Assembly (NCBI RefSeq): GCF_036013955.1
Contig: NZ_CP107903.1
Span: 5,518,001-5,582,000 of the forward strand
Direction: 5' to 3'
Length of the DNA stretch: 64,000 nt
From: Streptomyces sp. NBC_00459
Lineage (GTDB): Bacteria > Actinomycetota > Actinomycetes > Streptomycetales > Streptomycetaceae
The notes under the pieces are model-generated. The model searched no databases, was not told where the DNA came from, and saw only the letters and a program-made list of their open reading frames with translations. Each line of letters opens with the position of its first letter. Within the stretch, counting starts at the first letter, position 1. Below are positions 9,441-18,183 of this stretch, piece by piece. Both the position numbers and the translations under genes were made by a program.

Positions 9441-11213
9441 GTGACGCAGAGTGGACAGGGCGAGGAGCACTCGCAGCGCGTGGCGCGCGAAGGCATCGTG
9501 CTGCCCTCCGACGGCGGCGAACCGCTGCTGCCGGGTATGACGGGGGCAAGCGGCCGGCCGGCTCCGGTCCCGGCCGCGCCTCCGGCCCCTGCCCCGAACC
9601 CGACCGGCGGTCAGGCCTGGGGACTGCCGTGGGGCCCGGACACGAACCAGGACCAGGACGATTACCAGGGCCACTACCAGGCCCCGGCACAGCCGCAACC
9701 TCAGCCGCAGCCCCAGGCGTCCGGGGGCTGGCCGACGCCGCCCGACGCCCAGCAGCACCAACAGTGGGGCGACCAGGGCCAGTTCCATCCGCAGCAACAG
9801 CCGCTGCCCCAGCAACAGCCCGAGCAGCAGGCGCCGTCGGCACCGGCGTGGAACAACGACCCGGGCGCGTCCGGCGGTTGGGCCCAGCAGCCCGGCTACG
9901 GCGAGCCCGGCTACGGCGCTCAGCCGACTCCGGGCGCCCCCTACTCCGTACATGCCGCCCATGCCGACCCTGGCCCCGAGTCCGCGCCGTATCCGCCCGC
10001 GGCCCCGCAGTACGAGCAGCAGGCACACCAGCAGTACGGTCCGTACGGCGGCGCCTCGCTGCCCCCGGTCGAGGACGCGACGCAGTTCATCCCGCCCGTT
10101 CCGGGCACCCCCGGGCCGGTCGCCGAGCCGGCCACCCAGTACCTCCCGCCGGTCGCGGCGCACGCGCCCGCGCCCCCGCACGTCAACGAGGCGGCGACAC
10201 AGTTCCTGCCGCCCGTGGGCCCCGGCGCGATGCCGCCCCAGACGGCCGCCGAGGCGACCACGTACCTGGGCCGTGTGCCGCAGGCGGCTCCCGGCGGTTC
10301 CGACGCCGACGCCACCCAGTACATCCCGCCGGTGCCCGGAGGGTCGTACGGCATACCCCAGGGCGGTGCGGACGACCGTCAGCCGCCCTCCGCCTTCGAC
10401 AACCTCTTCCGCAGCGGCCCCGGTGCCGAGACGCCGGCCGGCGCCACCCAGCAGATGCCCCGCATCCAGCCCCAGCAGCCCGCCCCCGCCCCCTACGGCC
10501 AGCAGGCTCCGTACGCCGCCCAGCAGGCCCCGTACGGCTTCCAGGCGCCCCACGACATGGACGGCGAGCAGGACCGCGGGGGCCGGCGTTCGCGGATGGC
10601 CGTCATCGCGGCTCTCGGGGTCGGCATCGTCGTGCTCGGGATCGGGGCCGGAGCCATGCTGAGCAGCAGTGGCGGGGACAGCGACAAGGACGCGGGCAAC
10701 AAGACGGTCGCGGCGACCTCGGCCGCGCCGGAGGAGTCCGAGGCACCGGCCGCCGACCCGGCCAAGGCACAGGCCGTCGAGCTGGACAAACTGCTCGCCG
10801 ACAGCAACAACAGCCGCGACACGGTGATCAGGGCGGTGTCGGACGTCAAGTCCTGCAACAACCTCGGCCAGGCCGCCGCGGACCTGCGCGGCGCGGCCCA
10901 GCAGCGCGGTGAACTGGTCACCCGGCTCTCCACGCTGGCCGTCGACAAGCTCCCCGAGCACGCCGGGCTGACCGACGCCCTCACCAAGGCCTGGCAGGCG
11001 TCCCAGGCTGCCGACAACCACTACGCCGCCTGGGCCGACCAGACGGCGGGCAAGAACGGCTGCAAGAAGGGCCAGGCCCGTTCGACGGGCCAGACGCAGA
11101 AGGGCAACCAGCAGAGCGGCGTCGCCACCGAGCAGAAGTCCAGGGCGGCCGAGCTGTGGAACACGATCGCGAAGACGTACGACCTGACGGAACGCCAGTC
11201 CACCCAGCTCTGA
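9441..11213 (+). CDS. Pro/Gln-rich membrane protein with ATQ(F/Y)xPPV repeats
   Basis: 590 residues in three parts. Residues 1 to about 380 are disordered and rich in Pro, Gln and Ala. Near 381-407 there is one membrane span (MAVIAALGVGIVVLGIGAGAM) after a RRSR positive patch, so the Pro-rich half should be cytoplasmic. An extracellular domain of about 180 residues follows, with paired cysteines (VKSCNNLG and KNGCKKGQ). Between about residues 211 and 315 the short unit (D/E/A)ATQ(F/Y)(I/L)PPV recurs about six times with drift. No known function. The repeat threonines could be Ser/Thr-kinase or FHA targets, which is an inference. Confidence 0.8.
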   Translation: MTQSGQGEEHSQRVAREGIVLPSDGGEPLLPGMTGASGRPAPVPAAPPAPAPNPTGGQAWGLPWGPDTNQDQDDYQGHYQAPAQPQPQPQPQASGGWPTPPDAQQHQQWGDQGQFHPQQQPLPQQQPEQQAPSAPAWNNDPGASGGWAQQPGYGEPGYGAQPTPGAPYSVHAAHADPGPESAPYPPAAPQYEQQAHQQYGPYGGASLPPVEDATQFIPPVPGTPGPVAEPATQYLPPVAAHAPAPPHVNEAATQFLPPVGPGAMPPQTAAEATTYLGRVPQAAPGGSDADATQYIPPVPGGSYGIPQGGADDRQPPSAFDNLFRSGPGAETPAGATQQMPRIQPQQPAPAPYGQQAPYAAQQAPYGFQAPHDMDGEQDRGGRRSRMAVIAALGVGIVVLGIGAGAMLSSSGGDSDKDAGNKTVAATSAAPEESEAPAADPAKAQAVELDKLLADSNNSRDTVIRAVSDVKSCNNLGQAAADLRGAAQQRGELVTRLSTLAVDKLPEHAGLTDALTKAWQASQAADNHYAAWADQTAGKNGCKKGQARSTGQTQKGNQQSGVATEQKSRAAELWNTIAKTYDLTERQSTQL

Positions 11214-11252
11214 CCCAGTTCCGACCAGGGCCCGACCCGGATCCGGTCCGGC

Positions 11253-11275
11253 GCGGTCCCTCCCGGAGGGACCGC
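11253..11275. terminator. Bidirectional hairpin between convergent genes
   Basis: A perfect 11-bp stem, GCGGTCCCTCC / GGAGGGACCGC, with a single-base loop lies between the stops of the rightward ATQ-repeat gene and the leftward lipoprotein gene. It has no T-run on either side, as is common in high-GC actinomycetes. Confidence 0.75.
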
Positions 11276-11290
11276 TCGTCGGCCCTCTTG

Positions 11291-12598
11291 TCAGTCCTCC
11301 GCGTTCTCCAGCAGCTTCGTCGTGTTGATGAAGCCTTTGCGGGCGGCGACCAGCCGTCCCTCGCGGACGACCTGGAGGGTCACCTGCGAGTTGACCAGGC
11401 GCGGGAACCCGACCACCGAGAGCAGGTCCTCGAAGCGCCAGCGCAGGGTCGGGGTGAGGCCGCCGGTGGTGACACCCAGACCGTCGTCGAGGGCCCGCCG
11501 GACGGTGGTCGAGGACACCTCGCCGCCCTCCAGCGACTCGACGACCGTCTTCAGGACGGTGTACGCGATCCAGGTGGTCTGCACACCCGCGTCCTGCGGG
11601 TCGATGCGGTTGTCGCCGAAGGCCTCCTCCTTGATGACCTTCTTCATCCCGTCCCAGCGGGCGTCACTGGCCACCGGGTACCAGCCGGTGATGTACGCGT
11701 CCTCGTACGGCCCGGACCTGCCGCCGGTCGCGTTGATCACCGTCTGGTCGACGCTGCCGAGGACGGTCGCGGTGCGCACGTCCGGGTAGTCCTCGCGGTC
11801 GCGCCGGAAGGAGTCCATGAAGGTGTTGGTGCGGTCCCCGAGCGCCGGCACCACACAGCCCTTCTTCTCGGGCAACGGGTTCGTCGTCCGCTCCAGGGCG
11901 AGCCTCGTGTGCGTTCCGTACTCGGTGGCGTCCTCGGCCGCCAGCTGGTTCCGCGCGGGGGCGTGCCCGCCCGCGCGCAGACCCGAGTCGAGGAGCTGGG
12001 GCAACTGGTCGCCGGCGATGGTGTCGGGGCGGACCAGGGCGACGGGACCGCAGACGGCGGCGAGTTCCTTGCCGAGACCGGCCAGGAGGGCGGGCGAGCC
12101 GCCGTTGACGGGGTAGGACATCGGGTTGGTGAACTCGTCGTTGGTGACGCCGTAGCCGCCGATGTAGGGGATTCCGGCGGAGGCCAGGGGGCCCAGGAAG
12201 TCGTCGCCGAACTGGCTGTAGGAGCCGACGACGGCGACGACGTCCTCGTCGGCGGCGCGCCGGGCGCACTTCGCTGCGGTCACCCGGTCGTTGTGGTCGT
12301 TGCAGGTCAGGACCTTGAGCTTGCGCCCGTTCAGGCCACCCGTGGAGTTGATCCAGCGCGCGTACGCCTGAGCCATCGCCGGCATGCCGGGTTTGTTGGT
12401 CGCGTCGGTGCCCTCCGGCGCCCAGGTCATGACGGTGACCTCGCCGCCCTCGGAGTCGGCCGAGGTGCCGGGTACGACCCCGCAGCCCGCGGCGAGCGCC
12501 GCGCACACGGCCAGAGCGCTCATGGATCTCGCGCGCATGGACCTGGGGAGGTTGGTACGGAAGGTGCTGCGGGTGCGTCGCCTGCCGGTCATGGACAT
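11291..12598 (-). CDS. Substrate-binding lipoprotein of the Leu/Ile/Val (type 1 periplasmic-binding) family
   Basis: 435 residues from the ATG at 12598 (MSMTGRRRTR); a weak GACGGA lies 8 bases upstream. A basic n-region, a hydrophobic core and the lipobox LAAGC (Cys39) show a membrane-anchored lipoprotein. The mature part has LivJ-type features: ARWINSTGGLNGRKLKVLTC near 90, then VVAVVGSYSQFGDDFLGPLASAGIPYIGG, which matches the branched-chain amino acid binding fold. No permease or ATPase genes lie beside it, so it is either an orphan receptor or uses transporter parts encoded elsewhere. The ligand is unknown. Confidence 0.87.
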   Translation of the reverse strand: MSMTGRRRTRSTFRTNLPRSMRARSMSALAVCAALAAGCGVVPGTSADSEGGEVTVMTWAPEGTDATNKPGMPAMAQAYARWINSTGGLNGRKLKVLTCNDHNDRVTAAKCARRAADEDVVAVVGSYSQFGDDFLGPLASAGIPYIGGYGVTNDEFTNPMSYPVNGGSPALLAGLGKELAAVCGPVALVRPDTIAGDQLPQLLDSGLRAGGHAPARNQLAAEDATEYGTHTRLALERTTNPLPEKKGCVVPALGDRTNTFMDSFRRDREDYPDVRTATVLGSVDQTVINATGGRSGPYEDAYITGWYPVASDARWDGMKKVIKEEAFGDNRIDPQDAGVQTTWIAYTVLKTVVESLEGGEVSSTTVRRALDDGLGVTTGGLTPTLRWRFEDLLSVVGFPRLVNSQVTLQVVREGRLVAARKGFINTTKLLENAED

Positions 12599-12709
12599 GC
12601 ACGATTCCGTCACACGACCAACCCGGATGTGACCCTTGGTCAACATATGGTGACGGGGAGGTGAATTACGGGGGGTGTTGATCTCATTTTCACAGGGACC
12701 GTACGATCG

Positions 12710-13210
12710 ATGACCGTGCAAGGTTCGGAAGACTCTTCCCGTCGCGGCCGTCGCTCCCCCACCATGGGCGGCATGCCACTCAACGACATGCCGTGGTGGC
12801 GCTGGCGCAGCAATGTGCGCTCCGCGCTGCACATGCTCTCCGATCCGGTGTTCCAGCGGGACGTCTGGCTGGCCGGTGTCGACGGGTACGGGGACGTCAC
12901 CGACGCCGTGTACCGCCTGGTCGAGGACACCTGGCTGGACAGCTGGTCCGCCGAGAAATACGTCGGCACGATCTTCCGGGACTCCCAGGAGGCCGCCCTC
13001 GTCGACACCGCCGTGCTCCGCGTCCTGCGGATCATGCACCAGGTCGGCCCGGACGCTCCCGTCTCCGCCTACCTCGACCACGCCGGCTGGCCGGAGGCGG
13101 TCCGCGCGGCCCGGGACGCCCACGTGCGCCTCGCGGTGAGCGACGGCGAGGAGCCGGACGTCCCGCCGCGCACACTGGAGGTACTGCGGATACTCACGCG
13201 CTCGGCGTAG
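12710..13210 (+). CDS. SCO4402-family conserved protein
   Basis: 166 residues if the ATG at 12710 is used. A second ATG at 12764 (MGGMPLNDMPWWRWR) begins the strongly conserved part and is a reasonable alternative start. The protein is small, soluble, Trp-rich near the front, and mostly helical. I recognise it as the actinobacterial family named after S. coelicolor SCO4402, which has no assigned function. It is divergent from the lipoprotein and 88 bases upstream of purU. Confidence 0.8.
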   Translation: MTVQGSEDSSRRGRRSPTMGGMPLNDMPWWRWRSNVRSALHMLSDPVFQRDVWLAGVDGYGDVTDAVYRLVEDTWLDSWSAEKYVGTIFRDSQEAALVDTAVLRVLRIMHQVGPDAPVSAYLDHAGWPEAVRAARDAHVRLAVSDGEEPDVPPRTLEVLRILTRSA

Positions 13211-13298
13211 GAGCCGGTGACGCACGTAGCTGTTCCGGTGCGTTCCGGGTGGCGGACGGGAGTCGGCCGTTCCAGGTGAATATGGGACCCTGTGCGGC

Positions 13299-14192
13299 AT
13301 GAACGAGCAGTCCAGCGCAGCCGCGGCCCCCGCCGGGAAGCCCGCCGAGCAGTACGTCCTCACCCTCTCCTGCCCCGACAAGCAGGGCATCGTGCACGCC
13401 GTGTCGAGCTACCTCTTCATGACCGGCTGCAACATCGAGGACAGCCAGCAGTTCGGCGACCGGGACACGGGACTGTTCTTCATGCGCGTCCACTTCTCGG
13501 GTGAGACGCCGGTGACGGTGGAGAAGCTCCGGGCGAGCTTCGCGGCGATCGGCGACGCCTTCCACATGGAGTGGCAGATCCACCGGGCCGAGGACCGCAT
13601 GCGGGTCGTCCTGATGGTCAGCAAGTTCGGCCACTGCCTCAACGACCTCCTCTTCCGCGCCCGCATCGGCGCGCTGCCGGTCGACATCGCTGCCGTCGTC
13701 TCCAACCACACGGACTTCGCCGAGCTGGTCGCCTCGTACGACGTCCCCTTCGTCCACATCCCGGTGACGAAGGACACGAAGGCGCAGGCGGAGGCGCGGC
13801 TGCTGGAGCTGGTGCGCGCGGAGAACGTGGAACTGGTCGTTCTGGCCCGCTACATGCAGGTGCTGTCGGACGACCTGTGCAAGAACCTGAGCGGCCGGAT
13901 CATCAACATCCACCACTCCTTCCTCCCGAGCTTCAAGGGCGCGAAGCCCTACCACCAGGCGCATGCGAGGGGCGTGAAGCTGATCGGGGCTACGGCGCAC
14001 TATGTGACGGCTGATCTTGACGAGGGCCCGATCATCGAGCAGGAGGTCGAGCGGGTCGCCCACGACGTGACCCCGGACCAGCTTGTCGCCATCGGGCGTG
14101 ATGTGGAATGTCAGGCGCTGGCGCGGGCCGTGAAGTGGCATGCGGAGCGCCGGATCCTGCTGAACGGGCGGCGGACGGTGGTGTTCGCCTAG
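13299..14192 (+). CDS. purU: Formyltetrahydrofolate deformylase
   Basis: 297 residues. It hydrolyses 10-formyl-THF to formate and THF in the cytosol and so balances one-carbon pools. An N-terminal ACT domain (residues 20-100: YVLTLSCPDKQGIVHAVSSY) is followed by the formyltransferase fold. The latter shows VVLMVSKFGHCLNDLL, NIHHSFLPSFKGAKPYHQA with the catalytic His, and TADLDEGPIIEQ with the catalytic Asp. The length matches PurU. Its stop codon shares the bases CTAG with the stop of the convergent AraC-type gene. Confidence 0.97.
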   Translation: MNEQSSAAAAPAGKPAEQYVLTLSCPDKQGIVHAVSSYLFMTGCNIEDSQQFGDRDTGLFFMRVHFSGETPVTVEKLRASFAAIGDAFHMEWQIHRAEDRMRVVLMVSKFGHCLNDLLFRARIGALPVDIAAVVSNHTDFAELVASYDVPFVHIPVTKDTKAQAEARLLELVRAENVELVVLARYMQVLSDDLCKNLSGRIINIHHSFLPSFKGAKPYHQAHARGVKLIGATAHYVTADLDEGPIIEQEVERVAHDVTPDQLVAIGRDVECQALARAVKWHAERRILLNGRRTVVFA

Positions 14193-15145
14193 GCAGGCGA
14201 ACAGCCCTTCCGGGTGCTCGGAGTGCTCGGACCGGCCTGGGTGCTCGGGGTGCTCGGGGCGTGTCCGCGGACCGTGTCGCGGAAGGCGATCGGGGTCTGG
14301 CCGGTGCGCTGGTGGAAGTACTTGTTGAAGTGGGTGGCGCTGGAGAAGCCGAGGCGGTCGGCGATCCGGGCGGCTGTCCGGTCGCTGTGGGCGAGGAGCC
14401 GCTTGGCTTCGAGGACGACGCGGCGGTCGATGAACTCCTTGGCGCCGAGGCCCGCTGAGGCAAGGGTGGCCCGGGAGAGGGTGCGGGCCGAGTAGCCGAG
14501 CGCTTCGGCGTAGTCCTCGACCCGGCGGGTGCGGGCGAAGTCCGCCTCCACCGCGTCACGGAAGCGCAGGTAGGTGGCGTCGGGGTCGGGGGCGGGGCTG
14601 CCGACGGGCCCGGTGAGGTGGGCCAGCCGCAGGACGAGGACGGCCAGCAGGTGGCGCAGGGCCGCGGTGTGGATCTCCAGGGGCAGCTGTCCGAGTGCGT
14701 GGAACTCGGCGGTGAGATGGGCGCCGGCCAGTCGCAGGGCCCGGGCGTCGTCGGGCAGGGGCCGCCGCAGGATCGGCGCGTGCGGGTCCTCCGTGCGGGC
14801 TCCGGCAGCGGTGGCCGGGTCGAGGAAGTCCTGGCGGAACAGGATCAGGGTGCCGTCGGCGTGGGTGAGGTCGCCCCACTGCTGGACCTGGCCGGGGCGA
14901 ACCCACAGCCATGAGCCGGGTTCGAGGGCGTAGGCGGTGAAGTCGACCGTGTGCCACAGGGTTCCGCCGGTGAGGGTGATCAGGTGGTGGAAGTCCGGGC
15001 GCTGGGGGGCCGTGAGCCGTTCGCCGGGTACGCGGTGGCGCAGCTCGGCGAGGGGCAGCACCTCGACACCGGCGGGGGTGCCGGCGGGCGGTGCGAAGGA
15101 GATCTCCGGGATCTCGCGGCCGGGATCGTGTCGGTTTTTGACCAT
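14189..15145 (-). CDS. AraC-family transcriptional regulator with cupin-like sensor
   Basis: 318 residues from the ATG at 15145. The N-terminal 110 residues look like an AraC-type cupin sensor (HHLITLTGGTLWHTVDFTAYALEPGSWLWVRPGQVQQW). The C-terminus has the two helix-turn-helix units: VEDYAEALGYSARTLSRATLASAGLGAKEFIDRRVVLEAKRLL, then AARIADRLGFSSATHFNKYFHQRTGQTP. Longer in-frame extensions upstream lack support. It is divergent from the six-gene ADP-ribosylation cassette, which it probably controls. The inducer is unknown. Confidence 0.9.
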   Translation of the reverse strand: MVKNRHDPGREIPEISFAPPAGTPAGVEVLPLAELRHRVPGERLTAPQRPDFHHLITLTGGTLWHTVDFTAYALEPGSWLWVRPGQVQQWGDLTHADGTLILFRQDFLDPATAAGARTEDPHAPILRRPLPDDARALRLAGAHLTAEFHALGQLPLEIHTAALRHLLAVLVLRLAHLTGPVGSPAPDPDATYLRFRDAVEADFARTRRVEDYAEALGYSARTLSRATLASAGLGAKEFIDRRVVLEAKRLLAHSDRTAARIADRLGFSSATHFNKYFHQRTGQTPIAFRDTVRGHAPSTPSTQAGPSTPSTRKGCSPA

Positions 15146-15265
15146 CGGTAGTCGCCAGCGTATCCGATTGCACCTGTTCAACCGTTCTAGCTTGGAGCTG
15201 TCAGCCCGTCCGGCATCACTCGATGTCGGAAAGCGGTAAGAGAGTGCCAGGAGAGGAGGCGTGTG

Positions 15266-15973
15266 ATGCCTTCGGCGGAACGGGCCTCCTTGACGTACGC
15301 CTTCGACGCGTACTGCGCCTGGTGCTACGGCTTCGGCCCCACCCTGCGGTCGTTCGCCGAGGACAACGCCCACCGCATCCGGCTCGGCGTCCTGTCGGCC
15401 GGCCTCTACACCGGTGCCCGGACGCTGCCGATCGCGGCCTATCCGCATCTGTCGGCCGAACGCGGCACCGTCACACGGTTGACCGGAGTCGCCTTCGGCA
15501 CGGGCTACGACCGCGCGATATCGCGGGGAACGACCGTGCTCGACTCAGCCGCCGCCGGGGCGGGGCTGGCCGCGCTGCGCGACCAGCCCGGAATCAGCGA
15601 ACTGGACGCGGCCGAGGCCGTGCAGCGGGCGTGGTTCGTCGACGGCCGCAGCCTGTCCGACGCTGAGGTCTACCGGGACATAGCCGGTGAGCTCGGCCTG
15701 GACGCGGACGCCGTGACCGCCGCGTACAGCTCCCCGTCCGGCCGGGTGAAGGCCCGCGCCGACTTCCGCGCGCTGCGCCGACTGCGTGTCCTCTCCTACC
15801 CGACGCTGCTGCTGGACACCCCGCACGGTGCCGACCGGATGGGCGACGCGGGCTCCACCGCCGCCTCCCTGACCTCAGCGCTCGACCAGCGGCTGACCAC
15901 GTTCCTTCCACTGACCACGCCCCTTCCGCAAGCCCTCACGCACAACCTGCCCTCGCAAGGAGAACCGTCATGA
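15266..15973 (+). CDS. DsbA-family thioredoxin-fold protein
   Basis: 235 residues. The ATG at 15266 sits 6 bases after a strong GGAGAGGAGG; a GTG 3 bases earlier is less well spaced. The fold signature is TYAFDAYCAWCYGFGP, with an intact CxxC, then LGVLSAGLYTG and a C-terminal VLSYPTLLL, the cis-Pro segment of DsbA/FrnE-like proteins. No signal peptide, so it should act in the cytosol as a thiol oxidoreductase or isomerase-like protein. It is the first gene of the cassette and overlaps the next by 4 bases (ATGA). Confidence 0.85.
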   Translation: MPSAERASLTYAFDAYCAWCYGFGPTLRSFAEDNAHRIRLGVLSAGLYTGARTLPIAAYPHLSAERGTVTRLTGVAFGTGYDRAISRGTTVLDSAAAGAGLAALRDQPGISELDAAEAVQRAWFVDGRSLSDAEVYRDIAGELGLDADAVTAAYSSPSGRVKARADFRALRRLRVLSYPTLLLDTPHGADRMGDAGSTAASLTSALDQRLTTFLPLTTPLPQALTHNLPSQGEPS

Positions 15974-16740
15974 GCAGCGCCAAGAACGCCAAGAACACGG
16001 TCCTGACCGCCGCCGGCGAACTGTTCGGCCAGCAGGACCCGAGCGCGGTGGACCGCTGGGTCGCCGCCGACTACACCCAGCACAGCACCCTGGCCGCCGA
16101 CGGCCCCGATGCCCTGCGCCGGCTGGTCGCCGGCCTGCCGAAGGGCTTCCGCTACGAGGGCGCCCGGGTGATCGCCGACGGCGACCTCGTCGCCCTGCAC
16201 GGCACGTACCACGGCTTCGGCCCCGACCCGCTGATCGCCTTCGACGTCTTCCGCGTCGACGCCGACGGCAAGCTCGCCGAGCACTGGGACGCCCTGACCC
16301 CGCAGGTCGAGGACACCGCCTCCGGGCGCTCGCAGACCGACGGCCCCACCGAGGTCACCGCGCCCGAGGAGACCGAGGCCAACCGGGCCCTGGTCGCCGA
16401 GTTCGCGCAGAAGGTCCTGGTCGGCGCCGACTACTCGGTGCTCACCGACTACATCTCCACCGAGACGTACCACCAGCACAACCCGGAGGCCGCCGACGGC
16501 CTCGACGGCTTCGGTGCCGCCGCCGCGAAGTGGGGCGAGCAGGGCAAGAACCTCGTCTACAAGACCATCCACCGGGTCATCGCCGAGGGCGAGTTCGTCC
16601 TGCTCCAGTCCGAGGGCGAGTTCGGCGTCCCCGTCGCCTACTACGACCTCTTCCGCGTCCAGGGCGGCAGGATCGTCGAGCACTGGGACGTCATCTCCCC
16701 GATCCCGGCCGATCTGCCCCACGGCAACGGCCTGTTCTAG
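15970..16740 (+). CDS. Tandem SnoaL-like (NTF2-fold) protein
   Basis: 256 residues made of two NTF2/SnoaL-like halves. Each half ends with the family pattern phenylalanine-arginine-x5-6-G-(K/R)-I/L-(V/A)-E-H-W-D: FRVDADGKLAEHWDAL near residue 95 and FRVQGGRIVEHWDVIS near residue 235. Each half also starts with a YxQH motif (DYTQHST and TYHQHNP). The fold serves as cyclases, isomerases or small-ligand binding pockets. It is translationally coupled to the DsbA-like gene. The third NTF2 module of the cassette, at 19061, resembles the second half most. Confidence 0.88.
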   Translation: MSSAKNAKNTVLTAAGELFGQQDPSAVDRWVAADYTQHSTLAADGPDALRRLVAGLPKGFRYEGARVIADGDLVALHGTYHGFGPDPLIAFDVFRVDADGKLAEHWDALTPQVEDTASGRSQTDGPTEVTAPEETEANRALVAEFAQKVLVGADYSVLTDYISTETYHQHNPEAADGLDGFGAAAAKWGEQGKNLVYKTIHRVIAEGEFVLLQSEGEFGVPVAYYDLFRVQGGRIVEHWDVISPIPADLPHGNGLF

Positions 16741-16772
16741 AGCCACCCGACGCCGGCAAGGAGACAGACACG

Positions 16773-17096
16773 ATGAGTGAGCTCACGTACGCCGGGAAGA
16801 CTTTTGTCCTCCGCGTCGACAACGGGGTCGTCTTCCGCAACACCTACGCGGCGGACGGCACCGCCCTCCACTACGAGACCCTGGAGGGCCCGACCAAGGG
16901 CGCCGAGGAGAACGTCACCCTCCACACCGCCGAGGTCGCCCCCGGCCTGTTCATGCTCGGCTGGGTCGAGGAGTCCGGCATGACGATCACCCACGTCATG
17001 AACCTCGACGCCCTGACGGTCCACGCCTTCTGGACCTACGAGACGGGCGAAGGCCGCGTGGCCGAACTCCACACCGGAGTCCTCGAACCCGTCTGA
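16773..17096 (+). CDS. MoaF-related (calycin-like) small protein
   Basis: 107 residues; the ATG at 16773 has AAGGAG about 9 bases upstream. The sequence shows the MoaF-related pattern: GKTFVLRVDNGVVFRNTYA, then HYETLEGPTKGAEEN, VAPGLFMLGWVEESGMTITHV and MNLDALTVHAFWTYETG. This is a small beta-barrel family whose biochemical role is not settled despite the molybdenum-cofactor name. It sits 32 bases after the tandem SnoaL gene, in the same operon. Confidence 0.8.
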   Translation: MSELTYAGKTFVLRVDNGVVFRNTYAADGTALHYETLEGPTKGAEENVTLHTAEVAPGLFMLGWVEESGMTITHVMNLDALTVHAFWTYETGEGRVAELHTGVLEPV

Positions 17097-17217
17097 CGGG
17101 CCCTCACCCACCGCTGTGCTCCCACCGCTCCGCGGGTGAGGGCACAGCGGCGGCGTGCGGTTCGGCGGACCCGTCCACCCTTCGCCCCGCCACCTGCCCA
17201 CTGCCCGGAGGACCGCC

Positions 17218-18183
17218 ATGTACCCGATCTCGACCCCGGCCTCGACCCCGACTCCGGCCACGCTGCCGCTCGCCGCCTACCGCGCCGCCGTCGCGCTGGA
17301 CGAGCCGTTCCGGCCCGACGCCGGCGATGGCCAGGACGGCCGGTCCGCCGACCTGGTCCGCGAGGCGCTCGGCCTGCTGGGCGACGACCCGGCGGCGGCG
17401 AGGGCCGGGCTGCTCCCCGAGACAGCGGACCGGCTCGACGACGCCGCCGCCCGGCGGCTCCTGCGCGCGGTGCTGACGGTCCGGGATCCTGGCCCGCTGC
17501 CCACCGGGGCCGCCCGCGTGCTGGACGCGCTCCTGGCCGGCGAACGCCTGGCACACGACACCATCGACGCGGCCTCGCTGCCCACCGTCCGCGACACGCT
17601 TCCCCACACCGCATACCGGGCCGCCGACCGTACGGTGCTGTGGCAGGGCGACCTCACCACCCTCGGCGCGGACGCCGTCGTGAACGCCGCCAACAGCGCC
17701 CTGCTCGGCTGCTTCCGCCCGATGCACCCGTGCATCGACAACGCACTCCACTCCGCTGCCGGCCCTCGTCTGCGCGACGACTGCCACACGGTCATGTCCC
17801 TTCAGGGTCACCCGGAGCCGACGGGCACCGCCAAGATCACCCGCGGCCACCACCTGCCCGCCCGCTACGTCCTGCACACCGTCGGCCCGATCGTCGACGG
17901 CCCCGTGCTCCCGCGGCACAGGCAGGCACTGGCCGCCTCGTACCGCGCCTGCCTCGACCTCGCCGCCGAAGCGGGCGGCATCCGCACCCTCGCGTTCTGC
18001 GGCATCAGCACCGGCGTCTTCGGCTACCCCAAGGCGCCCGCCGCCCGCATCGCCCTGGACACCGTCGCCGACTGGCTCGACCGCCACCCCGGACGGCTCG
18101 ACCGCGTGATCTTCAACGTGTACGCGGACGACGACCGCGCCGCCTACCTCCAGGCACTGACCGAAGGAACCCAGCCCCGATGA
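17218..18183 (+). CDS. Zinc-binding macrodomain protein (protein-ADP-ribose hydrolase)
   Basis: 321 residues; the ATG at 17218 has CGGAGGA 6 bases upstream. An N-terminal helical extension of about 135 residues precedes the macrodomain, which shows GDLTTLGADAVVNAANSALLGCF, then GTAKITRGHHLPARYVLHTVGP and CGISTGVFGYP. Cys165, His170 and Cys172 (GCFRPMHPC) match the zinc site of Zn-macro proteins, which remove ADP-ribose from proteins. It overlaps the SirTM sirtuin by 4 bases, the same pairing known from the Staphylococcus and Streptococcus ADP-ribosylation operons, so a reversible modification cycle is likely. Confidence 0.92.
   Translation: MYPISTPASTPTPATLPLAAYRAAVALDEPFRPDAGDGQDGRSADLVREALGLLGDDPAAARAGLLPETADRLDDAAARRLLRAVLTVRDPGPLPTGAARVLDALLAGERLAHDTIDAASLPTVRDTLPHTAYRAADRTVLWQGDLTTLGADAVVNAANSALLGCFRPMHPCIDNALHSAAGPRLRDDCHTVMSLQGHPEPTGTAKITRGHHLPARYVLHTVGPIVDGPVLPRHRQALAASYRACLDLAAEAGGIRTLAFCGISTGVFGYPKAPAARIALDTVADWLDRHPGRLDRVIFNVYADDDRAAYLQALTEGTQPR

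Noticed and set aside
12704..12715. CGATCGATGACC near the SCO4402-type start as a third copy of the CGATCGAA/TGTGACC string
   Set aside because: It overlaps a start codon, lacks the AA and TGTG parts, and is expected by chance.
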